A DNA stretch of 8,233 nt from the NCBI GenBank assembly GCA_945867755.1, contig CAMBJN010000056.1, positions 1 to 8,233 of the forward strand, read 5' to 3'. The position numbers and the translations under genes were made by a program. The notes under the pieces are model-generated. The model worked only from the letters and a program-made list of their open reading frames with translations, was not told the DNA's origin and ran no database searches. How positions within the stretch are numbered: the first letter of the stretch is position 1; the number at the start of each line of letters is the position of its first letter. This DNA is from Polynucleobacter meluiroseus. Lineage in GTDB: Bacteria; Pseudomonadota; Gammaproteobacteria; Burkholderiales; Burkholderiaceae. Shown one piece after another: positions 1-6,376 of the stretch.

Positions 1-78
1 ATGGCCGCAAGTGCACCGGACAGTATTTGTCAGTATTGCCAAGCTCGAGGCGTTTGTCGCAAAGGAATGTGGTCATGA
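1..78 (+). CDS. addB: AddB-type PD-(D/E)XK nuclease subunit, C-terminal end only
   Basis: Only the last 25 codons and the TGA stop are in the window; the gene starts to the left, and the ATG at base 1 is probably internal. The peptide contains CQYCQARGVCRKGMW. Its three cysteines (codons at 28, 37 and 55) have the spacing C-x2-C-x5-C, followed by Arg/Lys and a Trp. This is the C-terminal half of the iron-sulfur staple of AddB and related RecB-family nucleases, where a fourth cysteine lies far upstream in the protein. In AddAB the cluster holds the AddB nuclease domain together and supports DNA binding. The stop codon overlaps the addA start as ATGA, so the two genes are almost certainly co-transcribed and translationally coupled. 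The identification rests on this short motif plus the neighbouring addA, so the exact subfamily is less certain than the role. Confidence 0.8.
   Translation: MAASAPDSICQYCQARGVCRKGMWS
61..66 (+). promoter_or_regulatory. Ribosome binding site that sets the addA start
   Basis: AAAGGA lies inside the end of the addB-like gene, 8 bases before the ATG at 75. It supports ATG 75 over the in-frame TTG at 27 and the GTG at 69, which would be too close to the site. Confidence 0.65.
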
Positions 79-3000
79 TCGATGAGTTGATCCTTGATTC
101 ATGTGACCCTGATCAGTCAGTGGTAGTCGAAGCTTGCGCTGGCAGTGGCAAAACATGGCTGCTGGTATCTCGCATCATTCGACTCTTACTCGCCGGCGCA
201 AAGCCCAGTGAAATTCTTGCTATCACATTCACCCGAAAAGCAGCGCAAGAAATGCGCGGTCGCCTGGATCAAGTGCTTTTGCAGTTTGCTAATTGTCCAG
301 AGGAAGAGTTGATTGAAGAGTTGATGGCCCGTGGTTTATCTGCTGAAAATTCCCGATTGGCTTTGCCCAAAGCCAGAGCATTATTTGAAAATGTTTTATC
401 AGACCCCCGTCCTTTGAATGTTGAAACATTCCATGGTTGGTTCAGCAGCCTTTTGCGTGGCTCACCCCTGGGTTCCGGCGTTCCTCAGGGCCTTAAGCTT
501 CGAGACGATTTCAAAAGGTTGCAAGACGAGTGCTTGGAGGATTGGTGGACTAGTTTGCCGTTAAGCAGTGGCAGTAATGTGCGTGCCGCATATGAACTTC
601 TTGTCAAAGAGTTAAAAGCCAGCAATGCCAATGATCTGTTGATTGGTTCGAAAGGATTTTTAACTGTTAAAGCTGAGTGGTGGAGTTATTTAGAACAATG
701 TAAAAAGCAGGGCACGAATCCAATGCAAGCAATCAGTGATCGCTCAGATTGGTTGGCGATCCAAGATCCACTCAAGGTTTTATTGGATGACTCTCAAGCT
801 TTGATGAATTTGATGAGCTTGGCGAGTCATTTGGAAAATGGTGGCGCCAATGATAAAAAATATGCAAGCGCCATTGATGATGCTCTGAAGAAGCAAGCGC
901 ATGGATTTTCATCAGAGGATGTGGCTGCAGCCTTAAGACCTGCCTTCCTAACCAATGACTATGAGCCACTGGCAAAGTTATTGGCTTCTGATGCGGTGAA
1001 GAAATCCCTCAAACAATTGACCGATACCCAAAACTTAGAGCAGCAAATCAATGGCACCCGACAAACTTGGGCCCAAGCCATGTATGACCATTATTGCTGG
1101 GATGCTGATCATCGAACTCACCGAATTCATCAAGCTTGGATCACGATTGGTGTGGATATGTTGAAGCACTATCAGGCAAAAAAAGAAATTCTGCGAGTAC
1201 AGGATTTTTCAGATTTGGAAGCCTACACCGCAAAATTGATGCTTTCTTCAGATGTGGCTAATTATTTACAGGCCAGATTGGATGCCAAGTACAAACATTT
1301 GCTGGTTGATGAATTTCAAGACACCAATCCCTTGCAATGGCAAATCTTGCTATCTTGGTTGAATGCCTATGGTGATGAAGAGAATAGACCTTCTGTATTT
1401 TTAGTCGGCGACCCCAAACAATCAATTTATCGTTTTAGGAGAGCAGACGTTCGCTTGTTTGGCGAGGCTAAAAATTATCTGAACAAACAGTTCAAGGCTA
1501 AAGTACATTGGTTTAATAAGACCAGGCGCAATAGTCCCGCAGTTATCAAAGCAGTAAATGATGTATTTGCTTTACCTGATGTGCCAAAGGCATATCCATT
1601 TCAATCTCAAGAACGAAACCCAAGCGCTAAAAATAATCATGGCCCAGGTGAAGTTTGGCGCTTGCCTTTGGTGGGTTCACCAGAGATTTCACAAGAACAA
1701 TCAAGAAATGCTCTTGAGCATCCTTTCATTGATATCACCAAGCAAGTAAAAGTTCAGCAAAGTTTTGATGAGGCTTTGCAGGTGGCTCAGTTAATTCAAA
1801 AAATCAAACAAGAAAAAAATGCCAACTGGGGAGACTTCTTGATTTTGTTGAGATCAAGAACACATTTGGCTCAAATTGAAAAGGCCTTCAGAATTGCTGG
1901 CATTCCATGTGATAGCCCAAGGCAAGGGGGCTTGCTTAGAACCCTTGAGGCCGAAGACATGGTGGCTTTGCTATCGATTTTAATAACGCCTGGCGATGAC
2001 CTGGCTCTAGCGCAAGTACTGCGTTCGCCGGTGTATGGCTTGAGTGATCGAGACCTGCTGGCCTTGATGATGGCCAAGCAATCTCAAGAAATTCATTCTC
2101 TCTGGCAATTAATCTCGTCGCCAGAGCATCCACACCACCACATCTATTCAGATATTGCGGGATGGGCTGAGCTGGCTAAAAAATTACCAGTTCATGATTT
2201 GTTGGACCATATTTATAGTCAAGGCGAAATTCGTTTGCGATATGCCCGCTCGGCACCTATCTTGCAGCGAGATCAAGTGCTATCAAACTTGGATGCATTT
2301 TTATCCTTGGCCCTCAATCTTGATGGCGGACGTTATCCAAGCTTGTCTCGTTTTATCAATGAGCTCAAAAAGATCAAGCGTGGCGCTGAAGAAGAAAGTC
2401 CGGATGAGGGTGAGTCATCAGGTGAGGATCAAGATGATGAAACCTCTGAAATATCTGAGAAACGCGTCAAAGTCTTAACCATTCATGCTGCTAAGGGTCT
2501 TGAATCTCGCTTTGTATTCTTGATGAACACCAATACAAACAAGTCTGGCAAGGATAACGTGGGTGTTTTGATGAGTTGGTTGCCGGGCAGCGATGCCCCT
2601 GATCATATTTCTCCAATTTTTTCCGCTAAACCCAAAGATCCGGCGCGCGAATTTCTCAGAGAGCAAGAAGAACAAATTACCCAAATCGAAAATTGGAATC
2701 TGCTTTATGTTGCATTGACCAGAGCAAAAGAGGCTGTTTACATATCCGGGTCTGCCAATAAAGGGGACTCAAAGAGTGAGGCAGCGATTGCCAAGAATAG
2801 TTGGTATGACCGCATGGCAAGAGCGGGCGTTGAATTGATGCCTGATTCACCAGAGTTGCCAACCATTCTGACCGATAAAAATTCTTTATCTGCAAATACT
2901 GATATCGAGCAATCTTTTGCTGATTTCAATGTCTTGTGGCGTGGTGAACCAAACACCAATATCCGTTTTGATGAAGAATTAGTGGGTGTTGAGCAGCAAA

Positions 3001-3470
3001 ACATGATTGATCTAGGAGTGGCTTTCCACGCTGTGATGGAGCATGTGATGCGTGCTGGCATCTCAGACTCATCACATATACCGAGCGCAGAAGAAATAGT
3101 TGCTTGGCTCAATATCAGTCCTGAGTTGGCACCTGAAGCAAGGCGCTGCGCTTTTAATGTGTTGAATTCAGAAAAAACCAAACACTTTTTCTTTGACCCA
3201 ATAATTCAAGCCTCATGGGAGGAGTTGGATATTGCTGACTCTAATGGGAGATTACTCAGAATTGATCGCTTGATTGAGTTGCCAAGCGAGCTGATTATCT
3301 TGGACTACAAGTTATCGATTCCACATCCAAGGAGGGAGCTGTTTGCAAAATACGATTCTCAAATGAGCACTTACAGAGAATGCGTTGCAAAGTTGAGACC
3401 AGACAAGCCAGTAAAAAGCTATTTATTGGGTGCAAATGGAGATGTTTTAGAGTTGAGTGATGCTAAATGA
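75..3470 (+). CDS. addA: AddA-like ATP-dependent helicase/nuclease (UvrD/RecB family)
   Basis: A superfamily 1A helicase of 1131 residues with a C-terminal RecB-type nuclease. It is the motor partner of the AddB-like protein encoded just upstream and resects double-strand breaks to load RecA in the cytoplasm. Visible motifs: Walker A ACAGSGKT (about 20-27), Ia ITFTRKAAQEM, Ic VETFHGW, Walker B DEFQD (412-416), motif III GDPKQSIYRFRRADV (445-459), motif V LTIHAAKGLE (about 802-811) and motif VI YVALTRAKE (about 878-886). The nuclease motifs look complete: H985, D1064 (IDR), D1077-x-K1079 (LDYK) and QMSTY (1096-1100). A strongly acidic stretch, residues 772-795, sits just before motif V. I chose ATG 75 because it has a good ribosome binding site and forms an ATGA overlap with the preceding stop. 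An open frame extends upstream to a TTG at 27, but that part overlaps the addB tail. A generic UvrD-like name is possible; the nuclease domain and partner favour AddA. Confidence 0.92.
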   Translation: MIDELILDSCDPDQSVVVEACAGSGKTWLLVSRIIRLLLAGAKPSEILAITFTRKAAQEMRGRLDQVLLQFANCPEEELIEELMARGLSAENSRLALPKARALFENVLSDPRPLNVETFHGWFSSLLRGSPLGSGVPQGLKLRDDFKRLQDECLEDWWTSLPLSSGSNVRAAYELLVKELKASNANDLLIGSKGFLTVKAEWWSYLEQCKKQGTNPMQAISDRSDWLAIQDPLKVLLDDSQALMNLMSLASHLENGGANDKKYASAIDDALKKQAHGFSSEDVAAALRPAFLTNDYEPLAKLLASDAVKKSLKQLTDTQNLEQQINGTRQTWAQAMYDHYCWDADHRTHRIHQAWITIGVDMLKHYQAKKEILRVQDFSDLEAYTAKLMLSSDVANYLQARLDAKYKHLLVDEFQDTNPLQWQILLSWLNAYGDEENRPSVFLVGDPKQSIYRFRRADVRLFGEAKNYLNKQFKAKVHWFNKTRRNSPAVIKAVNDVFALPDVPKAYPFQSQERNPSAKNNHGPGEVWRLPLVGSPEISQEQSRNALEHPFIDITKQVKVQQSFDEALQVAQLIQKIKQEKNANWGDFLILLRSRTHLAQIEKAFRIAGIPCDSPRQGGLLRTLEAEDMVALLSILITPGDDLALAQVLRSPVYGLSDRDLLALMMAKQSQEIHSLWQLISSPEHPHHHIYSDIAGWAELAKKLPVHDLLDHIYSQGEIRLRYARSAPILQRDQVLSNLDAFLSLALNLDGGRYPSLSRFINELKKIKRGAEEESPDEGESSGEDQDDETSEISEKRVKVLTIHAAKGLESRFVFLMNTNTNKSGKDNVGVLMSWLPGSDAPDHISPIFSAKPKDPAREFLREQEEQITQIENWNLLYVALTRAKEAVYISGSANKGDSKSEAAIAKNSWYDRMARAGVELMPDSPELPTILTDKNSLSANTDIEQSFADFNVLWRGEPNTNIRFDEELVGVEQQNMIDLGVAFHAVMEHVMRAGISDSSHIPSAEEIVAWLNISPELAPEARRCAFNVLNSEKTKHFFFDPIIQASWEELDIADSNGRLLRIDRLIELPSELIILDYKLSIPHPRRELFAKYDSQMSTYRECVAKLRPDKPVKSYLLGANGDVLELSDAK

Positions 3471-3481
3471 ACAATGATTGG

Positions 3482-3509
3482 ATCAAGCTTTGAGTAAAAA
3501 ACTCTTGAT
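3482..3509. repeat. AT-rich inverted repeat between the convergent addA and ffs genes
   Basis: ATCAAG (3482-3487) pairs with CTTGAT (3504-3509), and inside it GAGT (3492-3495) can pair with ACTC (3501-3504) around an A run. On the minus strand the A run becomes a tract of six T, but it falls in the loop rather than after the stem. It lies 12 bases after the addA stop and 17 bases beyond the ffs 3' end, so a weak or bidirectional termination role is possible. It is not a canonical intrinsic terminator for either gene. Confidence 0.4.
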
Positions 3510-3526
3510 TAAACAGCTCAGTAGGT

Positions 3527-3623
3527 GGACGAGCCTGACCCTCGGCACTGGCAGTACTTGGCTTTGGCTGCTTCGTTCCCGACCTGACCAGGTTACCAAG
3601 CCACCATGCGAGGAGGCCCGTCC
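3527..3623 (-). ncRNA. ffs: 4.5S signal recognition particle RNA (bacterial small SRP RNA)
   Basis: Read on the minus strand, this 97-base segment is a single long hairpin with the SRP RNA core. GGUCAGGUCG, the GGAA tetraloop (3576-3579) and CGAAGCAGCC match the Ffh-binding domain IV almost base for base. The pair closing the tetraloop is G-C, where E. coli has C-G, a compensatory swap that argues for a functional RNA. The ends pair over ten bases (GGACGGGCCU with AGGCUCGUCC, one G-U). The length is normal for the small class that lacks an Alu domain. The RNA binds Ffh and targets nascent inner-membrane proteins to FtsY. It is transcribed away from dnaX and towards the end of addA. The outer ends are set by the terminal stem and could be off by a few bases; the mature 5' end may be made by RNase P processing. 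Confidence 0.95.
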
Positions 3624-3624
3624 T

Positions 3625-3655
3625 CTGACATTCTACTGCCTTCTACTTGTAGAAT
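3625..3655 (+). promoter_or_regulatory. Possible promoter of dnaX, overlapping the ffs promoter
   Basis: On the plus strand CTGACA (3625-3630) and TAGAAT (3650-3655) form a sigma-70-like pair with a 19-base spacer, the mirror image of the ffs promoter. Counting six bases from the -10 places the start of transcription at 3662, the A of the dnaX ATG. That would give a leaderless mRNA. This is inferred from position and consensus only. Confidence 0.45.
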
Positions 3656-3659
3656 GACA
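3626..3659. repeat. 34-bp imperfect dyad between ffs and dnaX
   Basis: TGACATTCTAC (3626-3636) is the inverted copy of GTAGAATGACA (3649-3659) with one mismatch in 11, around a 12-base centre. A smaller perfect palindrome, TTCTAC-TT-GTAGAA (3641-3654), is nested in it, and TTCTACT occurs twice as a direct repeat (3631 and 3641). The arms coincide with the proposed -10 and -35 elements of both neighbouring genes, so the symmetry may simply be that of two facing promoters. An operator is an alternative reading. Confidence 0.7.
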
Positions 3660-3660
3660 A
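3630..3660 (-). promoter_or_regulatory. Probable promoter of ffs
   Basis: On the minus strand there is a -35-like TTGTCA (3655-3660), a 19-base spacer, and a -10-like TAGAAT (3630-3635). Six bases then separate the -10 from the first G of the SRP RNA at 3623, which is the expected distance to a start site. The spacer is longer than the optimal 17 and contains most of a perfect palindrome. Confidence 0.6.
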
Positions 3661-3661
3661 T

Positions 3662-5353
3662 ATGACTGCATTAGCTTTAGCCCGAAAGTGGCGCCCAAGA
3701 GATTTTTCAACCTTAGTTGGCCAAGAACACGTGGTCAAGGCTTTGACTCATGCCCTTGATCAACAACGTTTGCACCAGGCCTGGTTATTCACGGGCACCA
3801 GGGGTGTTGGTAAAACAACCATTTCTCGTATTTTGGCTAAGGCCTTGAATTGCACTGGTGCAGATGGCCAAGGCCAAATGACTTCTCAGCCTTGCGGCAA
3901 GTGCCCAGCTTGTACAGAGATTGATGCAGGACGTTATGTTGATTACATAGAAATGGATGCAGCGAGTAATCGTGGCGTTGACGATATGGCTCAATTGCTT
4001 GAAAAAGCCATGTACGCTCCAAGCAGCGCCCGATTCAAGGTCTACATGATTGACGAGGTCCACATGCTGACTGGTCATGCATTCAATGCCATGCTGAAAA
4101 CTTTAGAAGAGCCACCGCCTCACGTGAAGTTTATTTTGGCGACCACTGATCCACAAAAGATCCCCGTAACAGTTTTATCGCGTTGCTTGCAATTCAATTT
4201 AAAACAAATGCCAATACCTTCAATTGTTGAGCATTTGGAAAAAATTCTAGAGTCTGAGCAAGTGAAGTCAGAAATTGGCGCATTGCGAATTTTGGCTAAG
4301 GCGGCTCAGGGATCAATGCGCGATGCTTTATCTTTGACTGATCAGGCAATCGCTTACGCTGCAGGACCTGTGAGTGAGTCTGCGGTTCGGGCCATGTTGG
4401 GCACTTTGGATGAAACATACTTAATTCAAATTTTGGATGCATTGAGAACTGGTGATGGTGACGCATTGATTACTATTGCCGATGAAATGGCTGCTAAAAG
4501 CTCATCCTTTTCTCTTGCCCTCCAAGACCTTGCCTCTTTATTGCAAAAAATTGCAGTCGGTCAAACTGTTCCATCAGCAGTTTTGGATGATTGGCCTGAA
4601 GCAACCGAGGTTCGACGCTTAGCCTCACAATTTAATAAAGAAGATATTCAGTTGTATTACCAAATTGCTATCACCAGTCGCCCAGATCTTTCTTTGGCGC
4701 CAGATGAGCAGACTGGTTTTACGATGGCGCTTCTCAGGATGTTAACCTTTAAACCTGGTGATGGATCTGGTTCAACTAAATCAAATCAAACACCAAAAGC
4801 AGGTGGGAGTTCAATCAGTTCTGCTGCTAAAGCAGTGGCCAATGTTGCCAATCATTCAGTTAAAACTACTGCAGCCCCCATAGCAATTCCAACTCCCCAA
4901 GAAGCACAGGCTCAGTCAGCACCTCAATCAACTGCAGCAGTCAAGCCATCTGCCATGACTATCAATTCTGAAGATCCAGATTGGCAGTCATGGATGAAAG
5001 CTTTGCCAGTTAGAGGCTTATTACAACAATTAGCGTTTCAAACGGAGCTGCAAAGCTGGAATGAGAGGGGTGATGCAGCGAAAGCCACTGTGATTGTCGG
5101 AATGCCCCAACTGGCTAACAAAGAAAATGTCCTGCGTCTGCAGGAGGCTTTATCTAGTTATCTTGGTAAATCTGTCACTATTTTGATTGAAACCGGTAAA
5201 GCCAATCACTCGATTGCAGCAGTAGAGGCAAAGATCAAACAAGAAAAACAAGAGGGGGCCGAAGAATCGATTGCTAACGATGATTTTGTGAAAACGATTC
5301 AAGCTGAATTCGGTGCCACAGTCGTGCCCGGCAGTATTCGCCCCATTCAATAA
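3662..5353 (+). CDS. dnaX: DNA polymerase III subunit tau (clamp loader DnaX)
   Basis: The 563-residue ATPase subunit of the clamp loader, which opens and loads the beta sliding clamp and ties the polymerases to the helicase. It starts with the typical LARKWRPRDF. The AAA+ motifs are Walker A GTRGVGKT (45-52, K51), a zinc module with C64, C78, C81 and C84, Walker B DEVH (131-134), and the SRC arginine finger at 173-175. After about residue 365 an Ala/Ser/Pro-rich linker leads to the tau-specific domain. The protein ends in FGATVVPGSIRPIQ, which resembles other betaproteobacterial tau C-termini. ATG 3662 is the only plausible start: a stop lies in frame at 3650-3652 and no other start precedes the conserved N-terminus. 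There is no Shine-Dalgarno sequence in the 20 bases before it. I see no A-AAA-AAG slippery heptamer like the one that makes gamma in E. coli. It leads the dnaX-ybaB-recR cluster. Confidence 0.97.
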   Translation: MTALALARKWRPRDFSTLVGQEHVVKALTHALDQQRLHQAWLFTGTRGVGKTTISRILAKALNCTGADGQGQMTSQPCGKCPACTEIDAGRYVDYIEMDAASNRGVDDMAQLLEKAMYAPSSARFKVYMIDEVHMLTGHAFNAMLKTLEEPPPHVKFILATTDPQKIPVTVLSRCLQFNLKQMPIPSIVEHLEKILESEQVKSEIGALRILAKAAQGSMRDALSLTDQAIAYAAGPVSESAVRAMLGTLDETYLIQILDALRTGDGDALITIADEMAAKSSSFSLALQDLASLLQKIAVGQTVPSAVLDDWPEATEVRRLASQFNKEDIQLYYQIAITSRPDLSLAPDEQTGFTMALLRMLTFKPGDGSGSTKSNQTPKAGGSSISSAAKAVANVANHSVKTTAAPIAIPTPQEAQAQSAPQSTAAVKPSAMTINSEDPDWQSWMKALPVRGLLQQLAFQTELQSWNERGDAAKATVIVGMPQLANKENVLRLQEALSSYLGKSVTILIETGKANHSIAAVEAKIKQEKQEGAEESIANDDFVKTIQAEFGATVVPGSIRPIQ

Positions 5354-5379
5354 CAACCCATAAAACCAAACACTCATTC

Positions 5380-5383
5380 GGAG
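5380..5383 (+). promoter_or_regulatory. Ribosome binding site of ybaB
   Basis: GGAG followed by AAA lies 9 bases before the ATG at 5393. A second in-frame ATG follows immediately at 5396, so initiation could occur at either with no real effect on the protein. Confidence 0.6.
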
Positions 5384-5392
5384 AAATAAAGC

Positions 5393-5716
5393 ATGATGAA
5401 AGGTAATATTGCTGGCTTGATGAAGCAAGCTCAGCAGATGCAAGAAAATATGAAGCGCGCTCAAGCTGAACTTGAAGCTCTAGAAGTCATTGGTCAGGCT
5501 GCGGGTGGCTCTGTCAAAGTAACGATGACAGGTAAGCATGCATTAAAGCGTGTCGAGATTGCGGATAGCGCAATGGATGACAAAGAAATGCTTGAAGACT
5601 TATTGGTGACTGCTTATGCAGATGCTTATCGCCAAATCGAGCAGGTGTCGAGTGAAAAGATGTCTGGTGCGACGGCTGGTATGCCGATGCCACCGGGCTT
5701 TAAATTACCATTTTGA
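5393..5716 (+). CDS. ybaB: YbaB/EbfC family nucleoid-associated DNA-binding protein
   Basis: A protein of 107 residues, the usual family length. Members form dimers with a tweezer-like shape that bind DNA and coat the nucleoid; in several bacteria they influence gene expression. The N-terminal helix GLMKQAQQMQENMKRAQAEL (about residues 5-24), the AGGSVKVTMTG strand region (about 37-47), and the acidic DDKEMLEDLLVTAYADAYRQ helix are all family hallmarks. The C-terminus GMPMPPGFKLPF is typical of proteobacterial members. It sits 39 bases after dnaX and 21 bases before recR, the standard order in bacteria, and is probably on the same transcript. The exact cellular role is not established by the sequence. 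Confidence 0.95.
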   Translation: MMKGNIAGLMKQAQQMQENMKRAQAELEALEVIGQAAGGSVKVTMTGKHALKRVEIADSAMDDKEMLEDLLVTAYADAYRQIEQVSSEKMSGATAGMPMPPGFKLPF

Positions 5717-5737
5717 GATTGTTAGCGAATAGTTACG

Positions 5738-6364
5738 ATGTCAGAAAATAGATCACCTGATCAAACTCAAGATGCTTTACAACGGATGGTGCAAGCTTTG
5801 AGAGCTTTGCCAGGCGTTGGTCCTAAGTCTGCACAACGAATGGCCTTTCATCTTTTGCAGCACGACCGCAATGGTGCTGCCGTATTAGGTCAAAGTTTGC
5901 TTGATGCGGTCAATCATATTCAACACTGTTCATCGTGCAACACTTTTTCAGAATTAAACATTTGTAGTACTTGCTCTGATGAGAGACGTGATGCAAGTAT
6001 TTTGTGTGTGGTTGAAACCCCAGCAGATCAATTGATGGTTGAGCAAACTCTGACTTACAAAGGTTTGTATTTTGTTTTGATGGGCCGACTATCCCCTTTG
6101 GACGGCTTAGGCCCAAATGAAATTCATTTGGATCGATTGATCGAGCGTGTAGAGAAAAGTCCGGAACCCGTCAAAGAAGTTGTTTTGGCTACCAACTTCA
6201 CCAGCGAAGGTGAGGCAACCGCCCACTACATTGGTGAAATCATGAAGGTGCGCGACATCAAGGTATCAAGAATTGCAAGAGGTGTTCCAGTGGGTGGTGA
6301 GCTCGAGTATGTTGATGCCAGCACCTTAGCAAGAGCGATGATGGATCGTCGCTCGGTTAGTTAA
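5738..6364 (+). CDS. recR: Recombination mediator protein RecR
   Basis: A protein of 208 residues, close to the E. coli length of about 200. RecR acts with RecO (and RecF) to load RecA on SSB-coated single-stranded gaps. The domains are in the expected order: a helix-hairpin-helix with LPGVGPKSAQRMAFHLL (24-40), a C4 zinc finger with C64, C67, C76 and C79, a Toprim domain beginning ILCVVETPAD (about 88-97), and the C-terminal GVPVGGELEYVD segment. All four zinc cysteines are present. ATG 5738 is the first start after an in-frame stop at 5723-5725, yet no clear Shine-Dalgarno sequence precedes it. Translation may depend on ribosomes finishing ybaB 21 bases upstream. With AddAB encoded to the left, the window covers both main routes of RecA loading. 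Confidence 0.97.
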   Translation: MSENRSPDQTQDALQRMVQALRALPGVGPKSAQRMAFHLLQHDRNGAAVLGQSLLDAVNHIQHCSSCNTFSELNICSTCSDERRDASILCVVETPADQLMVEQTLTYKGLYFVLMGRLSPLDGLGPNEIHLDRLIERVEKSPEPVKEVVLATNFTSEGEATAHYIGEIMKVRDIKVSRIARGVPVGGELEYVDASTLARAMMDRRSVS

Positions 6365-6376
6365 TTTTAGGATTTC

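Noticed and set aside
27..74. Longer addA starting at TTG 27
   Set aside because: This part overlaps the addB-like tail in another frame, and the better signals (AAAGGA and the ATGA overlap) point to ATG 75.
2155..2478. Open frame of 107 codons on the plus strand in another frame of addA
   Set aside because: It covers the helicase region and the acidic linker of addA. Its composition reflects the out-of-frame reading of that gene, and no conserved motif is visible.
2738..3181. Open frame of 147 codons on the minus strand inside addA
   Set aside because: It is a shadow of addA: it lies opposite well-conserved coding sequence, has no recognisable protein motif and lacks its own regulatory signals.
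3482..3509. Canonical rho-independent terminator for addA or ffs
   Set aside because: The stem is short and AT-rich, and the T tract on the ffs strand is in the loop, not after the stem. It is recorded only as an inverted repeat.
3611..3616. Perfect AGGAGG Shine-Dalgarno sequence on the plus strand upstream of dnaX
   Set aside because: It lies within the complement of the SRP RNA stem, 45 bases before the dnaX ATG, with no start codon at a usable distance.
3654..3665. Three-codon open frame (ATG ACA ATA TGA) whose stop overlaps the dnaX ATG, suggesting an upstream coupling ORF
   Set aside because: It has no ribosome binding site, and if transcription starts at 3662 it is not in the mRNA. 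Such a short frame is easily chance.
5150..5464. Open frame of 104 codons on the minus strand across the dnaX-ybaB junction
   Set aside because: It opposes the conserved tau C-terminus and the ybaB start, and no ribosome binding site or recognisable domain supports it.
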